Below are positions 1 to 8,666 of a stretch of DNA of 56,393 nucleotides, piece by piece. The notes beneath the pieces were generated by a model. It ran no database searches. It worked only from the letters and a program-made list of their open reading frames with translations, and was not told the DNA's origin. The stretch lies in assembly GCA_022711175.1 (NCBI GenBank), contig JAKLFM010000016.1, forward strand, positions 1 to 56,393, given 5' to 3'. This stretch comes from Bacteroidota bacterium. GTDB lineage: Bacteria > Bacteroidota > Bacteroidia > Bacteroidales > UBA4417. Numbering within the stretch: position 1 is the first letter of the stretch; every line of letters starts with the position of its first letter. A program made the translations under genes and the position numbers.

Positions 1-142
1 TCCTGGCGACGTGATACTTGTTGCCGGCAAAGGGCACGAAAAATACCAGGAAATCAAGGGCGTTCGTCACCATTTCGACGATAAGGAGCAACTCGCGGAA
101 TTCCTTCTGGATGAGGACCTTGTAACTGACAAACCCAATTAA
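1..142 (+). CDS. murE: UDP-N-acetylmuramyl-tripeptide synthetase MurE, C-terminal end (partial)
   Basis: Only the last 46 codons are present; the frame enters at base 2 and ends at the TAA at 140-142. The peptide has the Mur ligase C-terminal pattern [15 protein letters not shown] followed by a short acidic tail, which fits the last domain of MurE, the cytoplasmic ligase that adds the third amino acid to UDP-MurNAc-dipeptide. The stop lies 3 bases before the mraY start, so the two genes are surely co-transcribed, and murE before mraY is a common order in Bacteroidetes division and cell-wall clusters. The residues that choose diaminopimelate or lysine are not in view, so amino-acid specificity cannot be read. 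MurF shares related motifs, but the GKGHE-Y-Q signature favours MurE. Confidence 0.88.
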   Translation, partial: PGDVILVAGKGHEKYQEIKGVRHHFDDKEQLAEFLLDEDLVTDKPN

Positions 143-145
143 ACC

Positions 146-1399
146 ATGTTGTATTACCTTTTCACATATCTCGATAAAGCGTACGATTTTCCCGGAGCAG
201 GCATGTTCCAGTACATATCGTTCAGGGCTGCTTTCTCGGCAATCCTGTCTCTGGTTATTTCATTATTATATGGAAAAAAAATTATTAACTACCTCAGAAA
301 AAAGCAGATAGGTGAAACCATAAGGGAACTCGGTCTCGAAGGTCAAACACAAAAAGCTGGTACTCCCACCATGGGCGGCCTTATCATACTTGGTGCAATA
401 CTTATCCCAACCCTGCTTTTCGCCAAACTCAATAATATCTATGTCCTGCTGATGATTTTTGCCACTGTTTGGCTTGGCTTCATCGGCTTCCTCGACGATT
501 ACATCAAGGTTTTCAGGAAGAACAAGGAGGGTTTGGCAGGGAAATTTAAAATTCTGGGACAGGTGATTGCTGGTCTCGTCATTGGCGGGACATTGTATTT
601 CAGCGACAGTGTTGTAATTCGTGAAAAACTTCCCGAAAAGAAGGACCGCACCACTTCCGAAATTTCTGCCTTTGAGCGTGAATCAAGCCATATCGTTAAG
701 TTTTCTCCAAAGTCAGAGAAATCTCTAAAAACCACTATCCCGTTCTTCAAAAATAATGAGTTCGATTATAAGGTACTGATTGACTGGGCCGGCGATAAAG
801 CTGGTAAATACGCCTGGTTTGTATTCATCCTTATCGTGATCTTCATCATCACGGCAATTTCGAACGGCGCCAATCTCACTGATGGCATGGATGGCCTGGC
901 GACAGGCACCTCAGCCATCATTGGCATTACCCTCGGCTTGCTGGCATGGGTGAGCGGCAACATTGTTTTTGCCGATTACCTCAACATCATGTATATCCCC
1001 AATACCGGTGAACTGGTGGTATATATGAGTGCATTTGTCGGGGCGTGTACCGGATTTCTGTGGTACAACTCATACCCGGCACAGGTTTTTATGGGCGACA
1101 CCGGCAGCCTCGCACTCGGCGGAGTAATCGCAGCATTTGCCTTCATGATAAGGAAAGAGTTGCTCATCCCAATCCTTTGCGGAATATTCATCGTTGAAAA
1201 TCTTAGCGTGGTGATACAGGTGTCGTGGTTCAAATTCACAAGAAGAAGATATGGCGAAGGACGAAGAGTGTTCCTGATGGCACCGTTGCATCATCATTAC
1301 CAGAAACAGGGCTACCATGAATCGAAGATTGTGCTGCGTTTTCTCATTGTTGAGATTATGCTTGCCATACTGACATTTATAACGTTGAAGATCAGGTAA
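146..1399 (+). CDS. mraY: Phospho-N-acetylmuramoyl-pentapeptide transferase MraY
   Basis: MraY moves phospho-MurNAc-pentapeptide onto undecaprenyl phosphate at the inner membrane, making lipid I. The protein (417 residues) is polytopic and carries the family motifs: GTPTMGG near 72-78, LDDY with the Asp pair at 117-118, NLTDGMDGL at 243-251 with catalytic-type Asp246, and the histidine-rich APLHHHYQ loop near the C-terminus. It is longer than the roughly 360-residue E. coli enzyme, mainly through a charged insert at about residues 155-210 between two membrane segments. The ATG is 3 bases after the murE stop and murD follows after 10 bases, so it is an internal operon gene with no promoter of its own visible. 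Confidence 0.97.
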   Translation: MLYYLFTYLDKAYDFPGAGMFQYISFRAAFSAILSLVISLLYGKKIINYLRKKQIGETIRELGLEGQTQKAGTPTMGGLIILGAILIPTLLFAKLNNIYVLLMIFATVWLGFIGFLDDYIKVFRKNKEGLAGKFKILGQVIAGLVIGGTLYFSDSVVIREKLPEKKDRTTSEISAFERESSHIVKFSPKSEKSLKTTIPFFKNNEFDYKVLIDWAGDKAGKYAWFVFILIVIFIITAISNGANLTDGMDGLATGTSAIIGITLGLLAWVSGNIVFADYLNIMYIPNTGELVVYMSAFVGACTGFLWYNSYPAQVFMGDTGSLALGGVIAAFAFMIRKELLIPILCGIFIVENLSVVIQVSWFKFTRRRYGEGRRVFLMAPLHHHYQKQGYHESKIVLRFLIVEIMLAILTFITLKIR

Positions 1400-1409
1400 T
1401 AAAAAGAAT

Positions 1410-2747
1410 GTGAGCCAGAAGATAGCCATACTTGGAGCAGGCGAAAGTGGGGTAGGAACAGCTATCCTGGCTCAGAAAAAAGGTTTTGATGTATTCCTAT
1501 CGGATAACGGAAAAATCAAGGAAAAATACGCCAGCGTTCTTTTACATCATGGAATAGCATACGAAGAAGGCATGCATTCGACTGATAAGATACTGGATGC
1601 GGTTGAAATAATCAAAAGTCCCGGTATTCCTGATGTAGTGCCAATCGTGCAAAAGGCTGTTGCCGTTGGAATACCGGTGATATCGGAACTTGAGTTTGCA
1701 GCCCGGTACACGCGTGCAAAAAAGATTTGCATAACCGGAAGCAACGGTAAAACTACAACCACTCTGCTCACCTACCACATACTGAAAAATGCCGGGCTTA
1801 ATGCGGGATTGGCAGGTAACGTCGGGAAAAGTTTTGCCCAGCAGGTAGCCGAAAATGATTTTGATTGGTATGTGTTGGAAATCAGCTCGTTTCAATTGGA
1901 TAACATGTTTGATTTCAAAGCCGAAATAGCTGTACTCACCAATATCACCCCCGACCATCTCGACAGGTACGAACACCAGTTCAGCCGCTACATTGATTCT
2001 AAATTCCGCATTACCCGCAATCAAACAAGCAATGATGCCTTCATCTGTAACCTGGATGATGAAGTAACCGCCGCCGAGATTTCCCGAAGGCAGATTGCAG
2101 CTACCGTTTATCCTTTCAGCTATTCCATGCAGCCTGGAACATGTGCATTTGTCAATAAAAACGAACTAACCGTCAATATTTATAACGACCCTTTCACTAT
2201 GACTTTGGAAGAATTAGCCCTCCAGGGGCGTCACAACATCTACAACTCGATGGCAGCCTCCATTGCTTCGCGCCTTACTGAAATCCGCAAGGAAACGATA
2301 AAGCAATCGCTCAGCGATTTCGAAAATGTTGAACACCGCCTCGAATATGTCGCCCGTATTCATGGCATTGATTTCATCAATGACTCAAAGGCGACAAATG
2401 TAAACAGCACCTGGTTTGCACTCGAAAGCATCGAAAAACCGGTAATATGGATAGCCGGGGGCGTTGATAAAGGCAATGACTACAGCAAGCTTTTCGAGCT
2501 TGTAGCCGCCAAGGTCAAAGCCCTAATATGCCTGGGCACTGATAACACTCCCATCATCGAAGCATTTGCCGATAAGGTGGGAGCCATTTATGAGACCCAA
2601 AGTGCAGAACAGGCCGTTTTGATGGCATATTCAATTGGTAAAATTGACGACGTAGTGCTACTATCGCCGGCTTGTGCCAGTTTCGACCTGTTTGAAAACT
2701 ACGAAGACCGCGGTAACCAGTTCAAGAAAGCTGTTCGCGGATTGTAA
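1410..2747 (+). CDS. murD: UDP-N-acetylmuramoyl-L-alanine--D-glutamate ligase MurD
   Basis: MurD adds D-glutamate to UDP-MurNAc-L-Ala in the cytoplasm. The 445-residue protein has an N-terminal Rossmann-like substrate domain (ILGAGESGVG at 7-16), the ATP loop GSNGKTTTT at 110-118, a central ligase domain and the C-terminal segment with NDSKATN and LLSPACASFDLF, all typical of MurD. The start is GTG at 1410: an ATG overlapping it at 1408 runs straight into TGA, and no in-frame ATG is nearby that keeps the nucleotide-binding fold. The upstream spacer is A-rich with no clear Shine-Dalgarno site. It lies 10 bases after mraY and 49 bases before ftsW. Confidence 0.97.
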   Translation: MSQKIAILGAGESGVGTAILAQKKGFDVFLSDNGKIKEKYASVLLHHGIAYEEGMHSTDKILDAVEIIKSPGIPDVVPIVQKAVAVGIPVISELEFAARYTRAKKICITGSNGKTTTTLLTYHILKNAGLNAGLAGNVGKSFAQQVAENDFDWYVLEISSFQLDNMFDFKAEIAVLTNITPDHLDRYEHQFSRYIDSKFRITRNQTSNDAFICNLDDEVTAAEISRRQIAATVYPFSYSMQPGTCAFVNKNELTVNIYNDPFTMTLEELALQGRHNIYNSMAASIASRLTEIRKETIKQSLSDFENVEHRLEYVARIHGIDFINDSKATNVNSTWFALESIEKPVIWIAGGVDKGNDYSKLFELVAAKVKALICLGTDNTPIIEAFADKVGAIYETQSAEQAVLMAYSIGKIDDVVLLSPACASFDLFENYEDRGNQFKKAVRGL

Positions 2748-2796
2748 TGAATGGTTAATTTGTTGTTTTTACAACCATGTAAAATAATAGAGACTG

Positions 2797-3957
2797 ATGG
2801 GCAAGCTGTTTCAAAATATTAAAGGTGATAAGGTGATATGGGGAGTGGTGATCATTCTCACGGTCTTTTCAATATTGGCGGTTTACAGTTCAACAACCAC
2901 GCTGGCCTATCGCACCAGGCAGGGCAATACCGAATATTACCTGATGAAACACCTGAGCATTCTTGTTTTTGGTTTCCTCCTCATGTACCTGGCCCATAAA
3001 GTGAAATATATCTATTATGCCCGTATTTCGCAGCTTGCAATGATATTTTCGGTTCCTCTGCTGCTTTATACACTATTGTTCGGGGCTTCGATAAATGAAG
3101 CATCACGCTGGACAACTCTTCCCGGTATCAACATCATGTTTCAGCCTTCCGATTTTGCCAAACTGGCGCTCATCATGTTTGTAGCCAGAATGCTTGCCAA
3201 AAGGCAGGAAAACATCAAAGATTTTAAATCTGCTTTTGTTCCCATACTAATACCCATACTCATAATCTGCGGACTTATCTTGCCTGCAAATTTTTCGACT
3301 GCTGCATTGCTTTTTGTAACATGCATCGTTCTTATGTTTATCGGACGGGTTAACCTGCGCTACATTGCTGCCATGATAGGAATAGGGGCGGTTGTTCTTA
3401 CCCTGTTCCTGTCATTCCTGTATTTCTCTCCAAAATCAAGTGGCCGCCTCGGGACATGGCAAAACCGCATCGAACATTTTGTGAATGGCGACAGCGAAGA
3501 AAACTACCAGGTTGAACAGGCAAAAATTGCTATCGTTAATGGTGGTGTGATAGGTAAACTGCCCGGCAGCAGCATGCAGAAGAATTTTCTTCCCAACCCT
3601 TTCAACGATTTTATCTATGCCATCATCATCGAAGAATATGGCATCCTCGGCGCCCTGATCATTTTGCTGATGTATATGATCCTGCTTTACAGGGGAATTC
3701 GCATTGTAGCCAAATCTCCTGGTAATTATGGCGCTTTCCTGGCCATTGGGGTCACATTCAGCCTGGTTTTCCAGGCAATGATTAATATGGCAGTCGCTGT
3801 AAACCTTGTACCGGTTACCGGACAACCATTGCCGCTGGTAAGTATGGGCGGAACAAGCATCTGGTTTACCAGTATTGCCATCGGGATTATTCTGAGTGTT
3901 AGTAAAGAACAGGAGTCGGGTGAATTGCCAAACGAAATGGAACATGCAACAGCTTAA
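2797..3957 (+). CDS. ftsW: Septal peptidoglycan glycosyltransferase FtsW (SEDS family)
   Basis: FtsW is the SEDS-family polymerase that works with a class B penicillin-binding protein to make septal peptidoglycan. The protein (386 residues) is strongly hydrophobic with about ten membrane segments and holds family signatures: FQPSDFAKLAL in the middle and the late motif PVTGQPLPLVSMGGTS close to the C-terminus. RodA is the alternative SEDS member, but placement between murD and murG is the classical ftsW position. The 3' end overlaps the likely murG start by 14 bases, implying coupled translation. The 49-base gap to murD has no convincing promoter. Confidence 0.95.
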   Translation: MGKLFQNIKGDKVIWGVVIILTVFSILAVYSSTTTLAYRTRQGNTEYYLMKHLSILVFGFLLMYLAHKVKYIYYARISQLAMIFSVPLLLYTLLFGASINEASRWTTLPGINIMFQPSDFAKLALIMFVARMLAKRQENIKDFKSAFVPILIPILIICGLILPANFSTAALLFVTCIVLMFIGRVNLRYIAAMIGIGAVVLTLFLSFLYFSPKSSGRLGTWQNRIEHFVNGDSEENYQVEQAKIAIVNGGVIGKLPGSSMQKNFLPNPFNDFIYAIIIEEYGILGALIILLMYMILLYRGIRIVAKSPGNYGAFLAIGVTFSLVFQAMINMAVAVNLVPVTGQPLPLVSMGGTSIWFTSIAIGIILSVSKEQESGELPNEMEHATA

Positions 3958-5062
3958 GAACATGCGCGTGATAGTGAGCGGGGGAGGCACCGGGGGACAT
4001 ATTTTCCCGGCTGTTGCAATTGCCAATGCCATAAAGGAAGCAGCGCCGGCAGCCGAGATTTTATTTGTCGGGGCAAAAGGTCGTATGGAGATGGAAAAAG
4101 TACCTGCTGCCGGTTACCCGATTATGGGATTGTGGATTAGCGGGCTTCAACGCAGGCTTACTATTGATAACCTGTCATTTCCGTTCAAGGTGGTATTCAG
4201 TTTTCTTAAAGCACGGCAGATCATCAGGGAGTTCAAACCCGATATGGCAATAGGCACCGGAGGCTATGCTTCGTGGCCAACCTTAAGTGCCGCAGCAAAA
4301 AAAGGAATACCCACATTTATTCAGGAACAAAACTCATTTCCCGGCATTACAAACAAGAAGCTTGCGAAACGTGCAAAACTGATTTTTGTTGCCTACAACG
4401 GCATGGAGAAGTATTTTCCGGCAGATAAGCTACGATTGTTTGGTAACCCCATAAGGCATGATATTGCCGGTAACAATATCTCCAGGAACGAAGCTTCAGC
4501 CTTTTTTGGACTTGATGCCGCGAAGAAAACACTGCTCATTGTAGGAGGCAGCCTCGGTGCACTTACCATCAACGAGAGCATCAGTGAAGGGCTGAAATTA
4601 TTCGCTGACAACAATATACAGGTACTCTGGCAAACCGGTAAATCCTATGCCGGCAAAGCCGCTGCAGCCGTAATCAGCGCATCGGGTGCAAAGCAGGTGA
4701 CGCTGCCATTTATTTCGCGCATGGATTTGGCCTATGCTGCGGCCGATTTCATCGTATCCCGGGCCGGAGCCATTGCTATTTCGGAAATCTGTGCCGTTGG
4801 GAAGCCTTGCATCCTCGTGCCTTCGCCCAATGTTGCCGAAGACCACCAGACAAAGAACGCCATGGCTCTTGCCGAAAAAAATGCTGCCTTGGTGGTGAGC
4901 GATCAGCGTGCAAGAAACGAGCTGGCTGATGAAATTATCAAGCTGGCGGCAGACGAAAGCCTTAAACTAAAACTCAAAACTAATATTTCAAAACTGGCCC
5001 ATAAAAATGCTGCTGCTGAAATAGCGGCTGAAATACTCAAAACGGTTAGAACGAAACATTAA
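3944..5062 (+). CDS. murG: Lipid II synthase MurG (UDP-GlcNAc transferase)
   Basis: MurG adds GlcNAc to lipid I on the cytoplasmic face of the inner membrane, making lipid II. It is a GT28/GT-B fold protein: the N-terminal loop GGGTGGH with HIFPA follows the start, AIGTGGYASWP lies mid-domain, and the donor-binding C-terminal domain has GGSLGA and ISRAGA-type motifs. The frame is open from 3896, but that start would put 21 unrelated residues, overlapping ftsW, before the fold. I chose the ATG at 3944 (372 residues, 14-base overlap with ftsW); the ATG at 3962 is equally possible and begins right at MRVIVSGGG. Confidence 0.95.
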   Translation: MQQLKNMRVIVSGGGTGGHIFPAVAIANAIKEAAPAAEILFVGAKGRMEMEKVPAAGYPIMGLWISGLQRRLTIDNLSFPFKVVFSFLKARQIIREFKPDMAIGTGGYASWPTLSAAAKKGIPTFIQEQNSFPGITNKKLAKRAKLIFVAYNGMEKYFPADKLRLFGNPIRHDIAGNNISRNEASAFFGLDAAKKTLLIVGGSLGALTINESISEGLKLFADNNIQVLWQTGKSYAGKAAAAVISASGAKQVTLPFISRMDLAYAAADFIVSRAGAIAISEICAVGKPCILVPSPNVAEDHQTKNAMALAEKNAALVVSDQRARNELADEIIKLAADESLKLKLKTNISKLAHKNAAAEIAAEILKTVRTKH

Positions 5063-5074
5063 TCAGGCAAAACG

Positions 5075-6460
5075 TTGGATATCAGTAAAGTGGCATCGGT
5101 GTATTTTCTTGGAATCGGCGGCATTGGAATGAGCGCCCTGGCCCGCTATTTCAGAAGCCTTGGAGCGCAAGTTTCGGGATACGACCGCACACCGTCACCG
5201 CTTACGACAGCTCTGCAAAATGAAGGAATGGATATCGCTTTTACCGATGATGTGAGTCTTATTCCTCCGGGTATCGATATGGTTGTGAATACTCCTGCCG
5301 TGAAGCAGGACCACCCGGCATATGAATATTTCAGGGAATCTGGCATACCAGTGTATAAAAGAGCTGAAGTACTCGGAATGATATCAGCTCAATACAAAAC
5401 CATTGCCATCGCCGGAACCCACGGAAAAACCACAACCACAACCCTCACAGCACATATACTCACACATTCGCATATTAAATGCCAGGCTTTCCTCGGTGGC
5501 ATTTCGAGAAATTATGACAGCAACCTGCTGCTCGATGACCATTCGCCTTTCCTTGTAGCCGAAGCCGATGAATTCGACAGGTCATTTTTGCACCTGCATC
5601 CGCATATTGCCGTTATCACAAGTGTTGATGCCGATCATCTTGACATTTACGGCAACCATGAATCACTGCTTGAATCATTTACAAGCTTTGCCGGTAACAT
5701 AAAAGAAGGAGGAACACTGATCATTAAACGGGGACTTGAGTTGCCGCTCAGGCTGAATGCGGATGTTAAGGTGTTCCGTTACTCTTCAGGAGGCGTGTGC
5801 GACTTTTATCCTCAGAACCTGCGGCTCGAACATGGATTATACACCTTCGACCTGCGTTACCCGGAAGGTTTGATACCTGGTCTTACACTTGGTGTACCGG
5901 GATTTTACAACATCGAAAATGCAGTGGCAGCTTCGGCTTGTGCGTTGCTGAGCGGCGTTTCGCAGCGTGAGCTGCGCGATGCACTCGCCTCTTTCAATGG
6001 TGTTGAAAGGCGCTTTGATATCCGGATAAATGAAGGTGGCCTGGTTTATCTCGACGATTACGGCCATCACCCCGAAGAGTTGAAAGCATGTATTTCTTCA
6101 ATAAGGCAAATGTTTCCGGGGAAGAAAATTACTGGTATTTTCCAGCCGCACCTCTATACCCGCACCCGCGATTTTGCCACGGAGTTTGCCGAAGAGCTCA
6201 GCCACCTTGATGAAGTGATCTTGCTTCCCATTTACCCTGCAAGAGAGACCCCTATTCCAGGTATAACATCCGAATGGTTGCTCGAACTCATCTCCAATCC
6301 TGATAAAAAACACGTGGGCAAGTCAGAGATACCTGCCTGCCTTGATCCGGGTTCACTCGAAGTGCTTGTTACTATGGGCGCCGGCGATATTGACACATTG
6401 GTAAAACCTATTGAAGATTATTTGAAACAATTTCTTCATACAAATCAGTACAAGCGATGA
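5075..6460 (+). CDS. murC: UDP-N-acetylmuramate--L-alanine ligase MurC
   Basis: MurC adds L-alanine to UDP-MurNAc, the first step of the stem peptide. The protein (461 residues) shows the MurC N-terminus FLGIGGIGMSALA at 11-23, the ATP loop GTHGKTTTT at 114-122, EADEFDRSF, and the DDYGHHPEE motif in the C-terminal part. The start is TTG at 5075; the first in-frame ATG falls inside GIGM and would destroy the nucleotide-binding fold, so TTG (or possibly GTG at 5090) must be used. It lies 12 bases after murG and overlaps ftsQ by 4 bases (ATGA). No ddl gene separates murC from ftsQ, unlike in E. coli. Confidence 0.96.
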   Translation: MDISKVASVYFLGIGGIGMSALARYFRSLGAQVSGYDRTPSPLTTALQNEGMDIAFTDDVSLIPPGIDMVVNTPAVKQDHPAYEYFRESGIPVYKRAEVLGMISAQYKTIAIAGTHGKTTTTTLTAHILTHSHIKCQAFLGGISRNYDSNLLLDDHSPFLVAEADEFDRSFLHLHPHIAVITSVDADHLDIYGNHESLLESFTSFAGNIKEGGTLIIKRGLELPLRLNADVKVFRYSSGGVCDFYPQNLRLEHGLYTFDLRYPEGLIPGLTLGVPGFYNIENAVAASACALLSGVSQRELRDALASFNGVERRFDIRINEGGLVYLDDYGHHPEELKACISSIRQMFPGKKITGIFQPHLYTRTRDFATEFAEELSHLDEVILLPIYPARETPIPGITSEWLLELISNPDKKHVGKSEIPACLDPGSLEVLVTMGAGDIDTLVKPIEDYLKQFLHTNQYKR

Positions 6461-7260
6461 AACTGTTTCTCAAAATATTGCTGATCATCGTCTGGACAGC
6501 CCTGGTTGCCGGAGCTATTGTGCTTATGAGCTTCGCCAATAAGAGCCACGACCTTGAACGCTGCCAGGGGCTCGAAGTAAAAATTGATTACCCTGGTGAC
6601 GGACGACTGACAACTCCCGACATCGTGAAATCACAGTTGGTGAAGGAATTCGGCAAATTTGAGAATAAATTAATCAGTGATATCTCAGTTGAAAAAATAA
6701 ACCGTTTTCTTGGTCAAAATCAATATCTCAGCAAGTGCGATGTTCATCTCACAGTCGAAGGGCTTTTAGTAGCCAATGTAACACAAAACGACCCGATACT
6801 CAGGGTAATGACCGACGGTGGCAAAAGCTACTATATTGACAGTGAAGGGAATATCATGCTGGCGAATCCGGTTTTTCCTGTCAGGGTAATGGTAGCAGGC
6901 GGTTTTATAAACATGGGAAACAACCCTCAAGGTAAGAATATCAGCTCTTTCTCAAAAAGCACAAAGAATATTTCCCAGGGTTTGATCAACCTGCTTAATT
7001 GCCACAAAGTTTCGCAGGCCATTACTCACGACAGTATTATGATGGCTTTAACAGAGCAATTGTTCGCTGAAGCTGACGGGAATATTAAATTGCTGACAAA
7101 GACGGGACATCATATTGTAAATCTTGGCAATGCCGACAATCTGGCGGAGAAGTTCCTGAAACTCGAAACTTTTTATCGCTCGGTGATGCCTAAAGTAGGA
7201 TGGGATCGATACAAATCAATCAACTTAGCTTATAAAAACCAGGTAATCTGCACAAAATAA
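6457..7260 (+). CDS. ftsQ: Cell division protein FtsQ
   Basis: FtsQ is a bitopic membrane protein of the divisome that connects cytoplasmic and periplasmic division proteins. The protein (267 residues) has a short cytoplasmic N-terminus, one membrane segment at about residues 4-27 and a periplasmic region with a POTRA-like and beta domain. Sequence identity in this family is low; the call rests on topology, length and the murC-ftsQ-ftsA-ftsZ order. Its ATG overlaps the murC stop (ATGA at 6457-6460), a sign of translational coupling, and ftsA starts 6 bases after its stop. Confidence 0.9.
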   Translation: MKLFLKILLIIVWTALVAGAIVLMSFANKSHDLERCQGLEVKIDYPGDGRLTTPDIVKSQLVKEFGKFENKLISDISVEKINRFLGQNQYLSKCDVHLTVEGLLVANVTQNDPILRVMTDGGKSYYIDSEGNIMLANPVFPVRVMVAGGFINMGNNPQGKNISSFSKSTKNISQGLINLLNCHKVSQAITHDSIMMALTEQLFAEADGNIKLLTKTGHHIVNLGNADNLAEKFLKLETFYRSVMPKVGWDRYKSINLAYKNQVICTK

Positions 7261-7266
7261 ACCACT

Positions 7267-8583
7267 ATGGAATCTGATATAATTGTCGGACTCGACATTG
7301 GAACTACCAAAATCGCCGCGATCGTTGGTCGGCGTAACGAACTCGGGAAAATAGAAATACTCGGTCACGGACGTACCGAATCAATTGGCGTCCACAGGGG
7401 GCTCATCACCAACATAAGCGATACGGTACAATCCATTCAGCGTGCTGTAACTGAGGCTGAACAACGGTCGGGGGTAACCATTAAAACCGTTAATGTAGGT
7501 ATTGCAGGGCAGCACATCCGGAGTATTCAGCATCGCGGATATATCATTCGCAGAAATCCCGAAGTGGAAATTACACAGGAGGAACTGGACAACCTCACCG
7601 CGAGCATGTATAACCTGGCAATGAATCCTGGCGAAAAGATTATTGACGTGATTCCACAGGAATACACGGTTGATGGCGAAAGTGGCATTAAGGAACCCAA
7701 AGGCATGATGGGGCACCAGTTGGAGGCCAATTTTCATATCATCACAGGGCAGATGACTGCGGCCATGAACATTCGCAAGTGCATCGAGCGTGCCGGCTAT
7801 TTTGTCGAAAATATGATTCTCGAACCGTTAGCCTCTGCCGAATCAGTATTGAGCGATGACGAAAAAGAAGCCGGGGTTGTGCTGGTTGATATCGGAGGAG
7901 GCACCACTGATATTGCTATCTACCTCGATGGTATTATCAGGCACACAGCCGTAGTGCCTTTCGGTGGTGAGATCATTACTGAGGACATTAAAACCGGCTG
8001 TGCCATCATGAAGAAACATGCCGAAGACCTGAAAGTGAAATTCGGATCTACGCTGGCACGCGAAAATCGCAACGAAGAAGTAGTTGCCATCCCGGGCCTG
8101 CGCGGGCGTCCGCCAAAAGAAATAACACTGCGCAACCTTGCCAGCATCATACAGGCAAGGATGGAAGAAATACTCGAATACGTCTTTAGCGAAATTAAGA
8201 ATACTGGCCTCGAAAAGCGACTTATAGGCGGGATAGTTATCACTGGCGGCGGCGCACTGCTCAAACATACCGAGCAGCTCACTGCCTTTATTACCGGCCT
8301 CGATACGCGTATAGGATATCCAAACGAACACCTTGCAAGTACCGCCGGCGATGAAATAACGAGTCCCATGTATGCTACAGGAATAGGATTGGTTATGCTT
8401 GGTATGCAGCGCAGCGAACGTGCCCGAAAACTCATACCTCAGCCCGTTGAAGAAGATAGTGGCGATGAAAATAAAAAAGGGAAAAAGAGAACTAAGAAAA
8501 CCGAAACCCAGAAACCTTGGACCAAAGGCAAAGGCTTTATTGATTGGTTCAGGGATTTCTTCGACGACGGTACTTTGAGTTAA
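7267..8583 (+). CDS. ftsA: Cell division protein FtsA
   Basis: FtsA is the actin-like ATPase that tethers FtsZ filaments to the membrane. The protein (438 residues) has the phosphate-1 motif GLDIGTTK near the start, the SHS2-type 1C domain, the phosphate-2 motif VDIGGGTTDIA, and the GGIVITGGGALL adenosine motif. The C-terminus is a lysine-rich linker followed by an amphipathic stretch (GFIDWFRDFFDD), which fits the membrane-targeting helix. It lies 6 bases after ftsQ and 83 bases before ftsZ; that gap holds a perfect palindrome and a possible extra promoter. Confidence 0.97.
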   Translation: MESDIIVGLDIGTTKIAAIVGRRNELGKIEILGHGRTESIGVHRGLITNISDTVQSIQRAVTEAEQRSGVTIKTVNVGIAGQHIRSIQHRGYIIRRNPEVEITQEELDNLTASMYNLAMNPGEKIIDVIPQEYTVDGESGIKEPKGMMGHQLEANFHIITGQMTAAMNIRKCIERAGYFVENMILEPLASAESVLSDDEKEAGVVLVDIGGGTTDIAIYLDGIIRHTAVVPFGGEIITEDIKTGCAIMKKHAEDLKVKFGSTLARENRNEEVVAIPGLRGRPPKEITLRNLASIIQARMEEILEYVFSEIKNTGLEKRLIGGIVITGGGALLKHTEQLTAFITGLDTRIGYPNEHLASTAGDEITSPMYATGIGLVMLGMQRSERARKLIPQPVEEDSGDENKKGKKRTKKTETQKPWTKGKGFIDWFRDFFDDGTLS

Positions 8584-8595
8584 TAATTCACAACC

Positions 8596-8611
8596 ATTTT
8601 GTTAACAAAAT
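8596..8611. promoter_or_regulatory. Perfect 16-bp palindrome upstream of ftsZ (possible operator)
   Basis: ATTTTGTTAACAAAAT is its own exact reverse complement and lies in the ftsA-ftsZ spacer, 55 bases before the ftsZ ATG. It contains a TTTG (8598-8601) that could be a -33 element, followed after 20 bases by TATAAATA (8622-8629), a weak match to the Bacteroidetes -7 box. A protein bound to the palindrome would block such a promoter. It has no following T-run, so it is not a terminator. A regulatory role is inferred from symmetry and place only. Confidence 0.45.
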
Positions 8612-8666
8612 ATTATCAGGTTATAAATAGCCACAGTGTTAAACAACTAATTTCGGAGGAATAAAA

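Noticed and set aside
3436..4032. Antisense frame of 198 codons across ftsW and murG
   Set aside because: It spans two clearly real genes on the other strand and has no recognisable motif.
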